From Congregibacter brevis (GTDB lineage: Bacteria; Pseudomonadota; Gammaproteobacteria; Pseudomonadales; Halieaceae): DNA of 64,000 bases. The stretch spans positions 930,001 through 994,000 of the forward strand of contig NZ_CP136865.1 of NCBI RefSeq assembly GCF_045689245.1, written 5' to 3'. The position numbers were made by a program, and so were the translations under genes. The notes under the pieces are model-generated. The model ran no database searches. It had not been told where the DNA came from and saw only the letters and a program-made list of their open reading frames with translations. Of the stretch, positions 8,679 through 16,424 are shown piece by piece. How positions within the stretch are numbered: the first letter of the stretch is position 1; every line of letters begins with the position of its first letter.

Positions 8679-9846
8679 TCCCTTTGATCGCGCGCCGATC
8701 ATACTGTCGGCACTGGCGATCTCTGCCATTGGGGCCCTGTTCTACAACGTATTGCCCCTTTACATTGGTGCCGCGCAGGACTTTCGGAGCCTCAGTAATC
8801 AACAGATCGGGTTTATCAGCGTTGCTTTTTTCCTGGGTTATAACCTCGCAACCATCTGGGCGTTCTTCTGGATTCGCCGATGGAACTGGCGATGGGTAAC
8901 ACTCGCGGCACTTCCTGTGGCATTGCTTGGCCTACTGGCTAGCGGCTATGCAAAAAGCTACTACCTTTTGTTGCTGGCGACGGTCATAGCCGGAGGGGGG
9001 TTTGCAGCATTATATGGCATTGGAACCACAATACTGGCGGACACGAGTAATCCTGCGCGTTGGTATGGAGTGAAGATTGCGGCAGAGACCGCGCCGGGTG
9101 CCGTGCTGCTGTTCGTTATCCCTTCGGTACTTGCACCGATCGCAGGCTTCAATGCCACTGCCTACGGGATCGGGATTGTTGCCTTACTTTTGGCCCCACT
9201 TTTGTTTTTGCTCCCTACTCAAGGTCGTGTGGAGTTAGAGGTCAACGCAGCTGCGGATCTCTCGGAGACCGACAGTGCAGACATCAACCGCACCCCAATA
9301 TTGACAGCGCTTGCTGCAACGCTGGTGTTTTTCTCGGCGGCATCGGGGATGTGGGCTTTCATTGAGCGTATGGGGGTCAGCGGTGGATTTTCGCCCGAGC
9401 GCATAGGAATGCTGCTGTCCATTACTCTGGTGACTGCTACCAGCGGCTCCCTGCTCACCGCCTGGCTTGGGGAGAGGCTCGGGAACACGCGTCCTTTCTA
9501 TGCCGCGTGTGGAGCGTTCATTGTGGCGCTTCTGATATTGGGTGCCTCTGCGGGTTTTAGCTCGTTCGCGCTGGGTACCTGCGTGCTGACCTTCGCTATC
9601 GGCATGGGACTGCCATTTGCTATTGCCGAGGTTGCGGAACTTGATGCCGATGGACGCTTCATCATTCTTAGCGTACCGGCGATTGGTATGGGCGCCATGC
9701 TAGGTCCAGGGCTATCCGGCATGCTGGCGGATGCTAAAGGCTTCTCTTATGTTCTGGTCGCCGCTGGAGTCGCCATCGTCATTGCGTCGATGCTTATGCG
9801 TTACTCAAGTCGGCACGCGGTACAAAAAGCACTAGCGACTGCTTAG
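8653..9846 (+). CDS. MFS transporter (second of a tandem pair)
   Basis: 397 residues with the hydrophobic profile of a 12-helix MFS carrier, a paralogue of the protein encoded just upstream. The start at 8653 lies inside the end of the first gene (26-nt overlap). The central cytoplasmic loop (about residues 190-215) is acidic and longer than in the partner. The gene ends 21 nt before the end of the convergent aldehyde dehydrogenase gene, with no evident terminator between. The two carriers may take up different compounds or act as a heteromeric pair; sequence alone does not decide. Confidence 0.88.
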   Translation: MTQLATTPNPFDRAPIILSALAISAIGALFYNVLPLYIGAAQDFRSLSNQQIGFISVAFFLGYNLATIWAFFWIRRWNWRWVTLAALPVALLGLLASGYAKSYYLLLLATVIAGGGFAALYGIGTTILADTSNPARWYGVKIAAETAPGAVLLFVIPSVLAPIAGFNATAYGIGIVALLLAPLLFLLPTQGRVELEVNAAADLSETDSADINRTPILTALAATLVFFSAASGMWAFIERMGVSGGFSPERIGMLLSITLVTATSGSLLTAWLGERLGNTRPFYAACGAFIVALLILGASAGFSSFALGTCVLTFAIGMGLPFAIAEVAELDADGRFIILSVPAIGMGAMLGPGLSGMLADAKGFSYVLVAAGVAIVIASMLMRYSSRHAVQKALATA

Positions 9847-9867
9847 TAGAAAAGGCGCACCGTCTTC

Positions 9868-11367
9868 TTATAGCGCCATCCAAACCGCCTTGGTTTTGAG
9901 ATAGTGGTCTAGTTGTTCCGGACCTAGGTCTTTACCAAAGCCAGACTGTTTTACGCCGCCAAAAGGCGTATTGGCATCGATCATGTCATGGGTGTTGACC
10001 CACACGGTACCGGCTTCTAACTGTCGGATGAGACGATGGGCACGCGAAACATCCTGTGTGAAGACACTTGCTGCTAGGCCATAAATGTTGTCGTTGGCCA
10101 GGCGAACCCCTTCCTCTTCAGTGTCAAAAGGAATCGCAACCAGTACGGGTCCAAAGATCTCTTCCTGCACCACGCGCATACCATTGTGGCAATCTGCCAG
10201 CAGCGTTGGCTGAACAAAGAAGCCCTCGCCGCCCGGGTCTTCTCCCCCACATACCACGCGGGCGCCTTCTTCTTTCCCAATGGCAATGTAATCGAGCACC
10301 GAGGCTTTTTGACCTGCGGAGATTGCAGGCCCCATCTCGGTGTTCTCATCCAGAACGTGGCCTACCGCCATGCTGGATGCTCTCGCAGCGATGGCACCGA
10401 CAGTCTGTTCATAGATTTCTCGTTGGATGTAGACCCGTGAGCCCGCACTACACACCTGACCTGTGTTGAAGAATACGCTTTGCTGGGTGGCATCCACTAC
10501 TCGCTGAATGTCTGCGTCGGCAAAAACCACCATGGGGGACTTACCACCCAATTCCAGCGTGACAGGGTTCAGGTTGCCGATCGCCGCCTGGCCTACGCCA
10601 ATGCCAACGGGGGTGGATCCGGTGAATGAGACCTTGTTGATATCAGGGTGATTGACCAGCGCCTCGCCTACTACAGATCCGCGACCTAAAACTATATTAA
10701 GCGCTCCCGGTGGGAGCCCGGCTTCCAGGCACAGCTCTGCAAAGTACAGCATGGATAGCGGTGTTAACTGAGCAGGTTTCAGTACCACGCTGCAGCCCAC
10801 CGCAAGGGGAGCCGCCAGCTTCCAGATCGCCATATTGAAGGGCCAGTTCCAGGGCACGATCGCGCCTACGACACCCACGGGTTCCTTCAGCGTAAAAGCG
10901 AAGTTATCTCCTGGCACTGACACACTGCGCGTTGCACCATCAATCTTGGTTGCCCATCCGGCCATGTATCTCAGCAGGTCTATGGAGCCGCCAATATCAA
11001 CTTCCTTACAGCCGGCGATGGCTTTGCCTGCATCCAGCGACTCGATCTCAGCGAGTGTTTGCAGCTTGTCTTCTACGAGGTCGGCCATGCGCGTGAGCAC
11101 ACGAGCTCTTTGCGCTGGCGTCGTTTCAGACCACTCTCCGCCAGAAAAGGCCTTATTCGCCTCGCGGACTGCGTGATCAACAGTTGCGCTGTCGCCACAA
11201 GGCACCGTGGCAAGAATGCCACCGGTGCAAGGCTCTATCACCTCGATGGATTCTTCAGAGCTATGCCAGGCATTGGCAATAAAGTGCGCCTTGCTGCGAT
11301 TGAGGAAGGCCCTGGTTTGTTCGCTTACCCCTTTCTCGTTAATGAATGCTTTTACGGCATCGTCCAT
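9868..11367 (-). CDS. NAD(P)-dependent aldehyde dehydrogenase
   Basis: 499 residues, normal for the ALDH superfamily. It oxidises an aldehyde to the acid. The catalytic set is present: Asn174 (PWNWPFN), Glu272 (LELGGKSP) and the nucleophile Cys306 (FFNTGQVCSAG), with the cofactor motif FTGSTPVG at 248-255. It follows the tartrate/D-malate-type dehydrogenase by 38 nt on the same strand, so the two form an operon. It is closest in style to betaine-aldehyde or gamma-aminobutyraldehyde dehydrogenases, but the substrate cannot be assigned. Confidence 0.95.
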   Translation of the reverse strand: MDDAVKAFINEKGVSEQTRAFLNRSKAHFIANAWHSSEESIEVIEPCTGGILATVPCGDSATVDHAVREANKAFSGGEWSETTPAQRARVLTRMADLVEDKLQTLAEIESLDAGKAIAGCKEVDIGGSIDLLRYMAGWATKIDGATRSVSVPGDNFAFTLKEPVGVVGAIVPWNWPFNMAIWKLAAPLAVGCSVVLKPAQLTPLSMLYFAELCLEAGLPPGALNIVLGRGSVVGEALVNHPDINKVSFTGSTPVGIGVGQAAIGNLNPVTLELGGKSPMVVFADADIQRVVDATQQSVFFNTGQVCSAGSRVYIQREIYEQTVGAIAARASSMAVGHVLDENTEMGPAISAGQKASVLDYIAIGKEEGARVVCGGEDPGGEGFFVQPTLLADCHNGMRVVQEEIFGPVLVAIPFDTEEEGVRLANDNIYGLAASVFTQDVSRAHRLIRQLEAGTVWVNTHDMIDANTPFGGVKQSGFGKDLGPEQLDHYLKTKAVWMAL

Positions 11368-11405
11368 GGCCCTTGCTCCTTGTGATGTGGGCTTGAATTC
11401 GCGGG

Positions 11406-12464
11406 CTAGATGGCCTCGGCGATCGCTTTACCTAATTCTTCCGTGGTCGCGCTGCCCTGCATGTCAGGGGTTAGGCAGCTACCTTCTTTTAAAACCTGTT
11501 CAATACTTTTCATGATGCTGTCGTGCACATCTGACCGACCTAAATGGTCGAGCATCATCGCGCCCGACCAGATCATACCGATAGGATTAGCGATCCCTTT
11601 ACCAGCGATATCGGGTGCCGATCCGTGTACTGGCTCAAACATTGAGGGTCCTGTGCGTTCCGGGTTGATGTTCGCTGACGGAGCGATCGCAATGGTGCCA
11701 GTGCATGCGGGACCGAGGTCCGAGAGAATATCGCCAAAGAGGTTGCTGCCGACAACTACATCAAAGTGGTCAGGCATGCGAACGAAGTTAGCCGTGAGTA
11801 TATCGATGTGATATTGGTCGACTTTGACCTCTGGGTATTTGACACCAACGGCCGCTACCCGGGAATCCCAATAAGGCATGCTGTGGATGATGCCATTGGA
11901 CTTTGTTGCCGAGCTTAAGTGTTTTTCGGGGCGGCTTTGGGCTAGCTCGTATGCGTAGCGAAGGACTCGATCTACACCACGGCGCGTGAACACGCTCTGT
12001 TGTATGACCACTTCTTCTTCAGTGCCCTCATACTGGATGCCGCCAATGGCGGAGTACTCGCCTTCGACATTCTCGCGCACCACCATAAAGTCGATATCCC
12101 CCGGCTTCCGTCCAACGAGTGGGCAGGGAATGCCTTCGAAGAGACGCACCGGACGCAAATTGATGTACTGATCAAATTCGCGACGGATGGGTATCAGCAG
12201 TCCCCAGAGGGATACGTGGTCGGCGACGCCGGGGAAGCCCACGGCGCCAAGATAAATTGCGTCGAAAGCTCTAAGTTGTTCTATGCCGTCGTCAGGCATC
12301 ATCGCGCCGTGCTTGGCGTAGTGCTCGCAGGACCAATCAAAAAACGACCACTCAAAATCAACGCCGTGTTTTTTACCGGCGGCCTCCAGCACCCGAATAC
12401 CTTCGGGCATCACTTCGGTGCCAATGCCATCGCCGGGAATCACCGCTATTTTCAGTGCGCTCAT
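11406..12464 (-). CDS. Tartrate dehydrogenase / D-malate dehydrogenase-type enzyme
   Basis: 352-residue member of the isocitrate/isopropylmalate dehydrogenase family, which oxidatively decarboxylates 2-hydroxy acids with NAD. Family motifs are GDGIGTEV (11-18), YLGAVGFP, RENVEGEY, the metal-binding region VVVGSNLFGDILSDLGP and EPVHGSAPDIAGKGIANP. The substrate-loop region (LWGLLIPIRREFDQYINLRPVR) is of the TtuC/DmlA kind rather than LeuB. It is the first gene of the operon that continues with the aldehyde dehydrogenase. Probable roles are tartrate or D-malate use, or a later decarboxylation in a catabolic route. Confidence 0.88.
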   Translation of the reverse strand: MSALKIAVIPGDGIGTEVMPEGIRVLEAAGKKHGVDFEWSFFDWSCEHYAKHGAMMPDDGIEQLRAFDAIYLGAVGFPGVADHVSLWGLLIPIRREFDQYINLRPVRLFEGIPCPLVGRKPGDIDFMVVRENVEGEYSAIGGIQYEGTEEEVVIQQSVFTRRGVDRVLRYAYELAQSRPEKHLSSATKSNGIIHSMPYWDSRVAAVGVKYPEVKVDQYHIDILTANFVRMPDHFDVVVGSNLFGDILSDLGPACTGTIAIAPSANINPERTGPSMFEPVHGSAPDIAGKGIANPIGMIWSGAMMLDHLGRSDVHDSIMKSIEQVLKEGSCLTPDMQGSATTEELGKAIAEAI

Positions 12465-12585
12465 GTTTTCTCCTTCCAGCGTAGAAATCCTTTAATTGGA
12501 GCTTGGCTTTTGGCGCAAGTCTCTACAATGGACTCACCGGACCATGCTTTGTCTTTTCCGGCCAGCAGGGAACTATCTCCGGGGG

Positions 12586-13485
12586 CTAAAGTGGCTGCAG
12601 CCCACTGTCGAGAGCAGCAGCGTAGTCATGGGCCACCACAACTTCGATATCGAGCTTCTCATCCATGGCCGCAAACCACAGACGCAGCATTTCTGTGCGC
12701 GCCGTGTTCTCCGGCACAAAGAGATTGCTGTAGAGCCAGCCTTTGCCCGTGTTGCTTAGCATCATGCTCTTCACATTGGAGATGTCGCCACTCATCAGCC
12801 ACAAGGTGCCGTCTACCGAAACAGCAAATAGGGTAGAACCTGGCGTGTGTCCCCCAAGTCCGACGATACCCAGACCAGGGAAGTCACTGTGCGTGAGCAA
12901 TCCGTCGCCTTGAAGGATCACCGGCTCAAGGCAAGAGCCCTCAAGCTGGCGCGCACTGTCGACTGTGTGCAAGTTGTGTTGAGTAGCCTGCCACAGCGTC
13001 TGATAACTCCGTGCTCCTTCGCCCCGCTCGGCGCAGAATGCTTCAATCCCCTGTACATGATCCTCATGAAGGTGGGTAAAGCCGACACCGTCTACTGTGT
13101 CTAGCTTGTCTTTAAGGAGCTCAGCTGCGCTGCCCTCGAAAGCTACCGGCCCCATGCCCGGTGAGAGTTTGGCAATGAGCTTTGCAAACTCTTCGCTGGT
13201 GGGCTGATCCATCGCCGCGTCGATCATGAATCGTCGACCGTCCGGCCATTCGATGACGACCACCGAATGATTCAGGTCGCGGTCCGGACCGCGCTGCGAC
13301 GAAGACCGAGCTATTCGGATCGAGACGGGTCCGCCCGGTGTGGTTTCGAGGGCACGCAGCTCCTCTTCGGTAGGCAGTGCCGGTTCTACACCCCGGATTT
13401 GAATATGGGCTGGGCCCAGATAAACCGCCAAGGCCACGACGGCCAGCGCCAGTACACCGATAGTTATTCTCAAAAGCCAACGCAT
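12586..13485 (-). CDS. Membrane-anchored metallo-beta-lactamase-fold hydrolase
   Basis: 299 residues. An N-terminal hydrophobic segment (about 5-25) gives a membrane anchor or uncleaved signal, so the enzyme is likely periplasmic. The metal motif HxHxDH is present as His138, His140, Asp142 and His143 (THLHEDH), with a later His in GHTPGS and a C-terminal VVAHDYA. The family includes lactonases, thioesterases and arylsulfatase-like enzymes; nothing here picks one. It stands 121 nt downstream of the tartrate dehydrogenase-type gene's start, on the same strand, and diverges from the molybdenum hydroxylase genes. Confidence 0.85.
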   Translation of the reverse strand: MRWLLRITIGVLALAVVALAVYLGPAHIQIRGVEPALPTEEELRALETTPGGPVSIRIARSSSQRGPDRDLNHSVVVIEWPDGRRFMIDAAMDQPTSEEFAKLIAKLSPGMGPVAFEGSAAELLKDKLDTVDGVGFTHLHEDHVQGIEAFCAERGEGARSYQTLWQATQHNLHTVDSARQLEGSCLEPVILQGDGLLTHSDFPGLGIVGLGGHTPGSTLFAVSVDGTLWLMSGDISNVKSMMLSNTGKGWLYSNLFVPENTARTEMLRLWFAAMDEKLDIEVVVAHDYAAALDSGLQPL

Positions 13486-13626
13486 GATTGGATTCCCCTG
13501 TCCGAATAGTAATTGCAGGCTAACACGCGCTGCAGGCTTAGAAGATCCACTGACTCAGGCTGTATTTTTTGCTCACTGCGCTATAGTCTGGAGCGTCTTG
13601 GTAAGTCTCCCACAGAGGAACGCAGC

Positions 13627-14100
13627 ATGCTCAAACTAATGGTTAACGGTAAGTCGATGGAGGCGGACGCTGATCCAAGCACGCCTCTCTTGTGGGTGCT
13701 GCGAGATCATCTGGCTCTCACAGGCACCAAATACGGCTGTGGTATTGCCCAGTGCGGCGCCTGTACTGTGCACGTAGACGGCAAGGCCATGCGTTCTTGC
13801 GTCTATCCTGCGAGCGCAGCTGAGGGCAAAGAAATTACCACTATCGAGGGTCTCTCTGAGGATGCGAGTCATCCCGTACAGCAGGCCTGGGTAGAGATCG
13901 ACACTCCCCAGTGTGGCTACTGTCAGCCAGGCATGATCATGGCGGCTTCGGCATTGCTGGCCGAAGTGCCCAACCCCAGCGATGAAGACATTAATCAGCG
14001 GATGACCAACATCTGTCGTTGCGGGACGCTTCCTCGAGTTCGCGAAGGCATCCACAGAGCCGCTGCTATCGCGGGTGGCGATAAGGGAGAGCAGTCATGA
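13627..14100 (+). CDS. iorA: (2Fe-2S) small subunit of a molybdenum hydroxylase, IorA type
   Basis: 157 residues with two [2Fe-2S] sites: plant-type cysteines 38, 43, 46 and 58 (YGCGIAQCGACTVH) and the second cluster at 96, 99, 130 and 132 (CGYCQPGM and CRCG). It passes electrons from the molybdopterin subunit encoded next. I chose the ATG at 13627 because AGAGGA lies 8 nt before it and the protein then starts at the ferredoxin domain; the frame is open further upstream. It overlaps the large-subunit gene by 4 nt. The subunit resembles isoquinoline 1-oxidoreductase and aldehyde dehydrogenase small chains. The gene symbol is by similarity. Confidence 0.93.
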   Translation: MLKLMVNGKSMEADADPSTPLLWVLRDHLALTGTKYGCGIAQCGACTVHVDGKAMRSCVYPASAAEGKEITTIEGLSEDASHPVQQAWVEIDTPQCGYCQPGMIMAASALLAEVPNPSDEDINQRMTNICRCGTLPRVREGIHRAAAIAGGDKGEQS

Positions 14101-16337
14101 ACCATAAAACAGTCATGAATCTTAAGAAGCTTCTCGGAGAAACGGAACAGCAAGACGGAGACCAGCCGAGCGCGTCCGGTGTGGTCGATATTAGTCGTCG
14201 TCGCTTTGTTGTCGGATCCGCAGCGGCGGGTGCGGGTCTTATGGTGGCCATGCAGTTACCTTTTGGTAGCGCCAGTGCGGTAGCTCAGGATGGTGCAACC
14301 GAGGTAAACGCCTGGGTCGTGATTGATTCCGATGACACGGTGACCATTCGTATTGCCCGCGCAGAAATGGGCCAGGGCACGCTCACGGGCCTTGCACAGA
14401 TGGTGGCAGAAGAACTGGAGTGCGATTGGGACAAAGTGAGCTGGGAGTTCGCATCGCCCGCGGAAAGCCTCGCGCGAAAACGGGCCTGGGGCAGCTTTGC
14501 GACGGGTGGTAGTCGCGGTATTCGTGGTAGTCATCAGTATGTAAGAGAGGGTGGAGCTCTTGCTCGAGAACTATTGATTGCGGCGGCGAGTAAAGAGTGG
14601 GGCGTGCCTGCAGCTGAATGTTCAGCCAAGAGCAGTGTTGTGACTCACGGCCCCAGTGGCGCGACGATGACTTATGGAGAGTTGGCTGCAACTGCGGCGA
14701 CGATGAGCGCACCGGACTCTGTCACCCTCAAAGATCCCAAAGATTGGACCCTAATCGGCACGCCTGCTGCGCGGCTCGATACTCAAGATAAGGTTAACGG
14801 AAAATTGCAGTACGGTGCCGATGTCATGCTGCCTGGTATGTTGCATGCCGCTATTCATGCCTGCCCCGTGCACACGGGCAAGCGCAACAGTTTTGATGAT
14901 AGCAAGGCCAAGGCAATGCCCGGCGTGCGGGCCGTAGTGGCGGTGAGTGACAACGCAGTTGCTGTTGTTGCCGATAGTTGGTGGCAGGCTAAAACCGCTT
15001 TAGATGCAGTGACTATCGAATGGCAGACCGGTGAAGACGGCAAAGTCACCAGCGAAAGCATTAAGCAAATGCTTGAAGAGGGGTTGGGTGCCGATGAAGC
15101 CTTTGTAGGCAACGAGCACGGTGATGCGAAAGCGGCGCTAGCAAAATCCAGCAACACCTTGACCGCCGATTACAGCTATCCCTTCCAGAATCACGCACCC
15201 ATGGAGCCCATGAACACCACCGCGCTCTGGACTGAAGAACGCTGTGAAGCCTGGGTGCCCACCCAGAACGGTGAATCGGCTTTGGAGGCTGTGGCAACTG
15301 CAGCTGGTCTGTTCCCGGAGCAGTGCGAAGTACATCGGATGATCCTTGGGGGTGGCTTTGGTCGTCGCGGCGCCCACGATTTTGTAGCGCAGGCAGTAGA
15401 GATTGCCAAACAGATGCCAGGCACACCGGTGAAGTTGCTGTGGAGTCGTGAAGAAGACCAGCGCCGGGGCTACTACCACCCCGTAACGCGCAGTCGAATG
15501 ACTGCAGCTATGGATGAAGACGGAAAGCTTGACGCGCTTCACGTGCGCATTTCTGGTCAGTCAATTCTTGCGTTCTTTAGGCCTGCTCTGGGTGAGCCAG
15601 AGAAAGACCCCGTGGTCTTCCAGTCCATGGCGCCCGAGGGTGATCACGCCATGATCTACTCGGTGCCTAATCTTCTCGCTGATCACGCTATGCGCAATAC
15701 CCATCTCAGACCGGGTTTCTGGCGCGGCGTGAACATCAACCAAAACGTTTTTTACATGGAAAGTTTTGTTGATGAGCTGGCGCGTAAAGCGGGTGCGGAC
15801 CCTCTCGATTATCGCCGTGACTTACTGAGTGAAAGCCCCCTCGCCCTCAAAGTACTCGAAGAGGTCGCCGGGAAAGCAGGGTGGGGCAGAGAAATGCCCG
15901 AAGGGCACGGCTTGGGTCTTGCGGTCTGCAAGGCGTTTGGTAGTTACGTTGCCGGTTGTGCTGAGGTCGCCGTGGTCGATGGCAAGCTTCAGATGAAGAA
16001 GATCTGGGCGGCTACGGATCCCGGCTTTGCGGTTAATCCGCAGCAGATTGAAGCACAGGTCGGAGGCTCCTTTGTGTATGGCCTCAGTGCGGCGCTGTAC
16101 GGCGAGTGCACCGTAGAAGACGGCCGTGTCGTGCAGGAAAACTTTGACAGCTATCCCTCGCTCAAGTTGGCCGAGATGCCCGAGGTGGAAGTTAGCGTGA
16201 TGCCATCCGGAGGTTTCTGGGGTGGAGTGGGCGAGCCTACCATCGCGGTAGCAGCACCGGCGGTACTCAATGCAGTCTACGCCGCTACAGGTGTTCGTAT
16301 CCGGCACTTGCCGGTGAAGGATCAGGCCCTCGCTTAG
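14097..16337 (+). CDS. iorB: Molybdopterin-binding large subunit of a xanthine-oxidase-family hydroxylase, IorB type
   Basis: 746 residues. A twin-arginine signal (SRRRFVVG at 33-40, then a hydrophobic stretch ending near ASAVAQ) sends the folded, cofactor-loaded enzyme to the periplasm, as in isoquinoline 1-oxidoreductase and periplasmic aldehyde oxidases. Molybdenum-cofactor motifs include GGGFGRRGAHDF and, near the C-terminus, GGFWGGVGEPTI with the conserved glutamate. No FAD subunit is encoded nearby, as expected for the IorAB type. A cytochrome c acceptor subunit, often present in such loci, is also absent here. It hydroxylates an N-heteroaromatic or oxidises an aldehyde; the true substrate is unknown. 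Confidence 0.93.
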   Translation: MNHKTVMNLKKLLGETEQQDGDQPSASGVVDISRRRFVVGSAAAGAGLMVAMQLPFGSASAVAQDGATEVNAWVVIDSDDTVTIRIARAEMGQGTLTGLAQMVAEELECDWDKVSWEFASPAESLARKRAWGSFATGGSRGIRGSHQYVREGGALARELLIAAASKEWGVPAAECSAKSSVVTHGPSGATMTYGELAATAATMSAPDSVTLKDPKDWTLIGTPAARLDTQDKVNGKLQYGADVMLPGMLHAAIHACPVHTGKRNSFDDSKAKAMPGVRAVVAVSDNAVAVVADSWWQAKTALDAVTIEWQTGEDGKVTSESIKQMLEEGLGADEAFVGNEHGDAKAALAKSSNTLTADYSYPFQNHAPMEPMNTTALWTEERCEAWVPTQNGESALEAVATAAGLFPEQCEVHRMILGGGFGRRGAHDFVAQAVEIAKQMPGTPVKLLWSREEDQRRGYYHPVTRSRMTAAMDEDGKLDALHVRISGQSILAFFRPALGEPEKDPVVFQSMAPEGDHAMIYSVPNLLADHAMRNTHLRPGFWRGVNINQNVFYMESFVDELARKAGADPLDYRRDLLSESPLALKVLEEVAGKAGWGREMPEGHGLGLAVCKAFGSYVAGCAEVAVVDGKLQMKKIWAATDPGFAVNPQQIEAQVGGSFVYGLSAALYGECTVEDGRVVQENFDSYPSLKLAEMPEVEVSVMPSGGFWGGVGEPTIAVAAPAVLNAVYAATGVRIRHLPVKDQALA

Positions 16338-16424
16338 CGCGGAGGCCTGACTAAGACCCGCAGCGTGGCTTTACGTCCGGGCTGCCGCTCCTTGTGCGGC
16401 GGTTCGTTTATTGCCCTCTGGCTC

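Noticed and set aside
12000..12836. 278-codon open frame on the plus strand
   Set aside because: It runs antisense to the tartrate dehydrogenase-type and metallo-beta-lactamase-fold genes and shows no protein family.
16384..16400. Hairpin GCCGC / GCGGC between convergent genes
   Set aside because: The stem is only 5 bp and no T run follows, so I do not call it a terminator.
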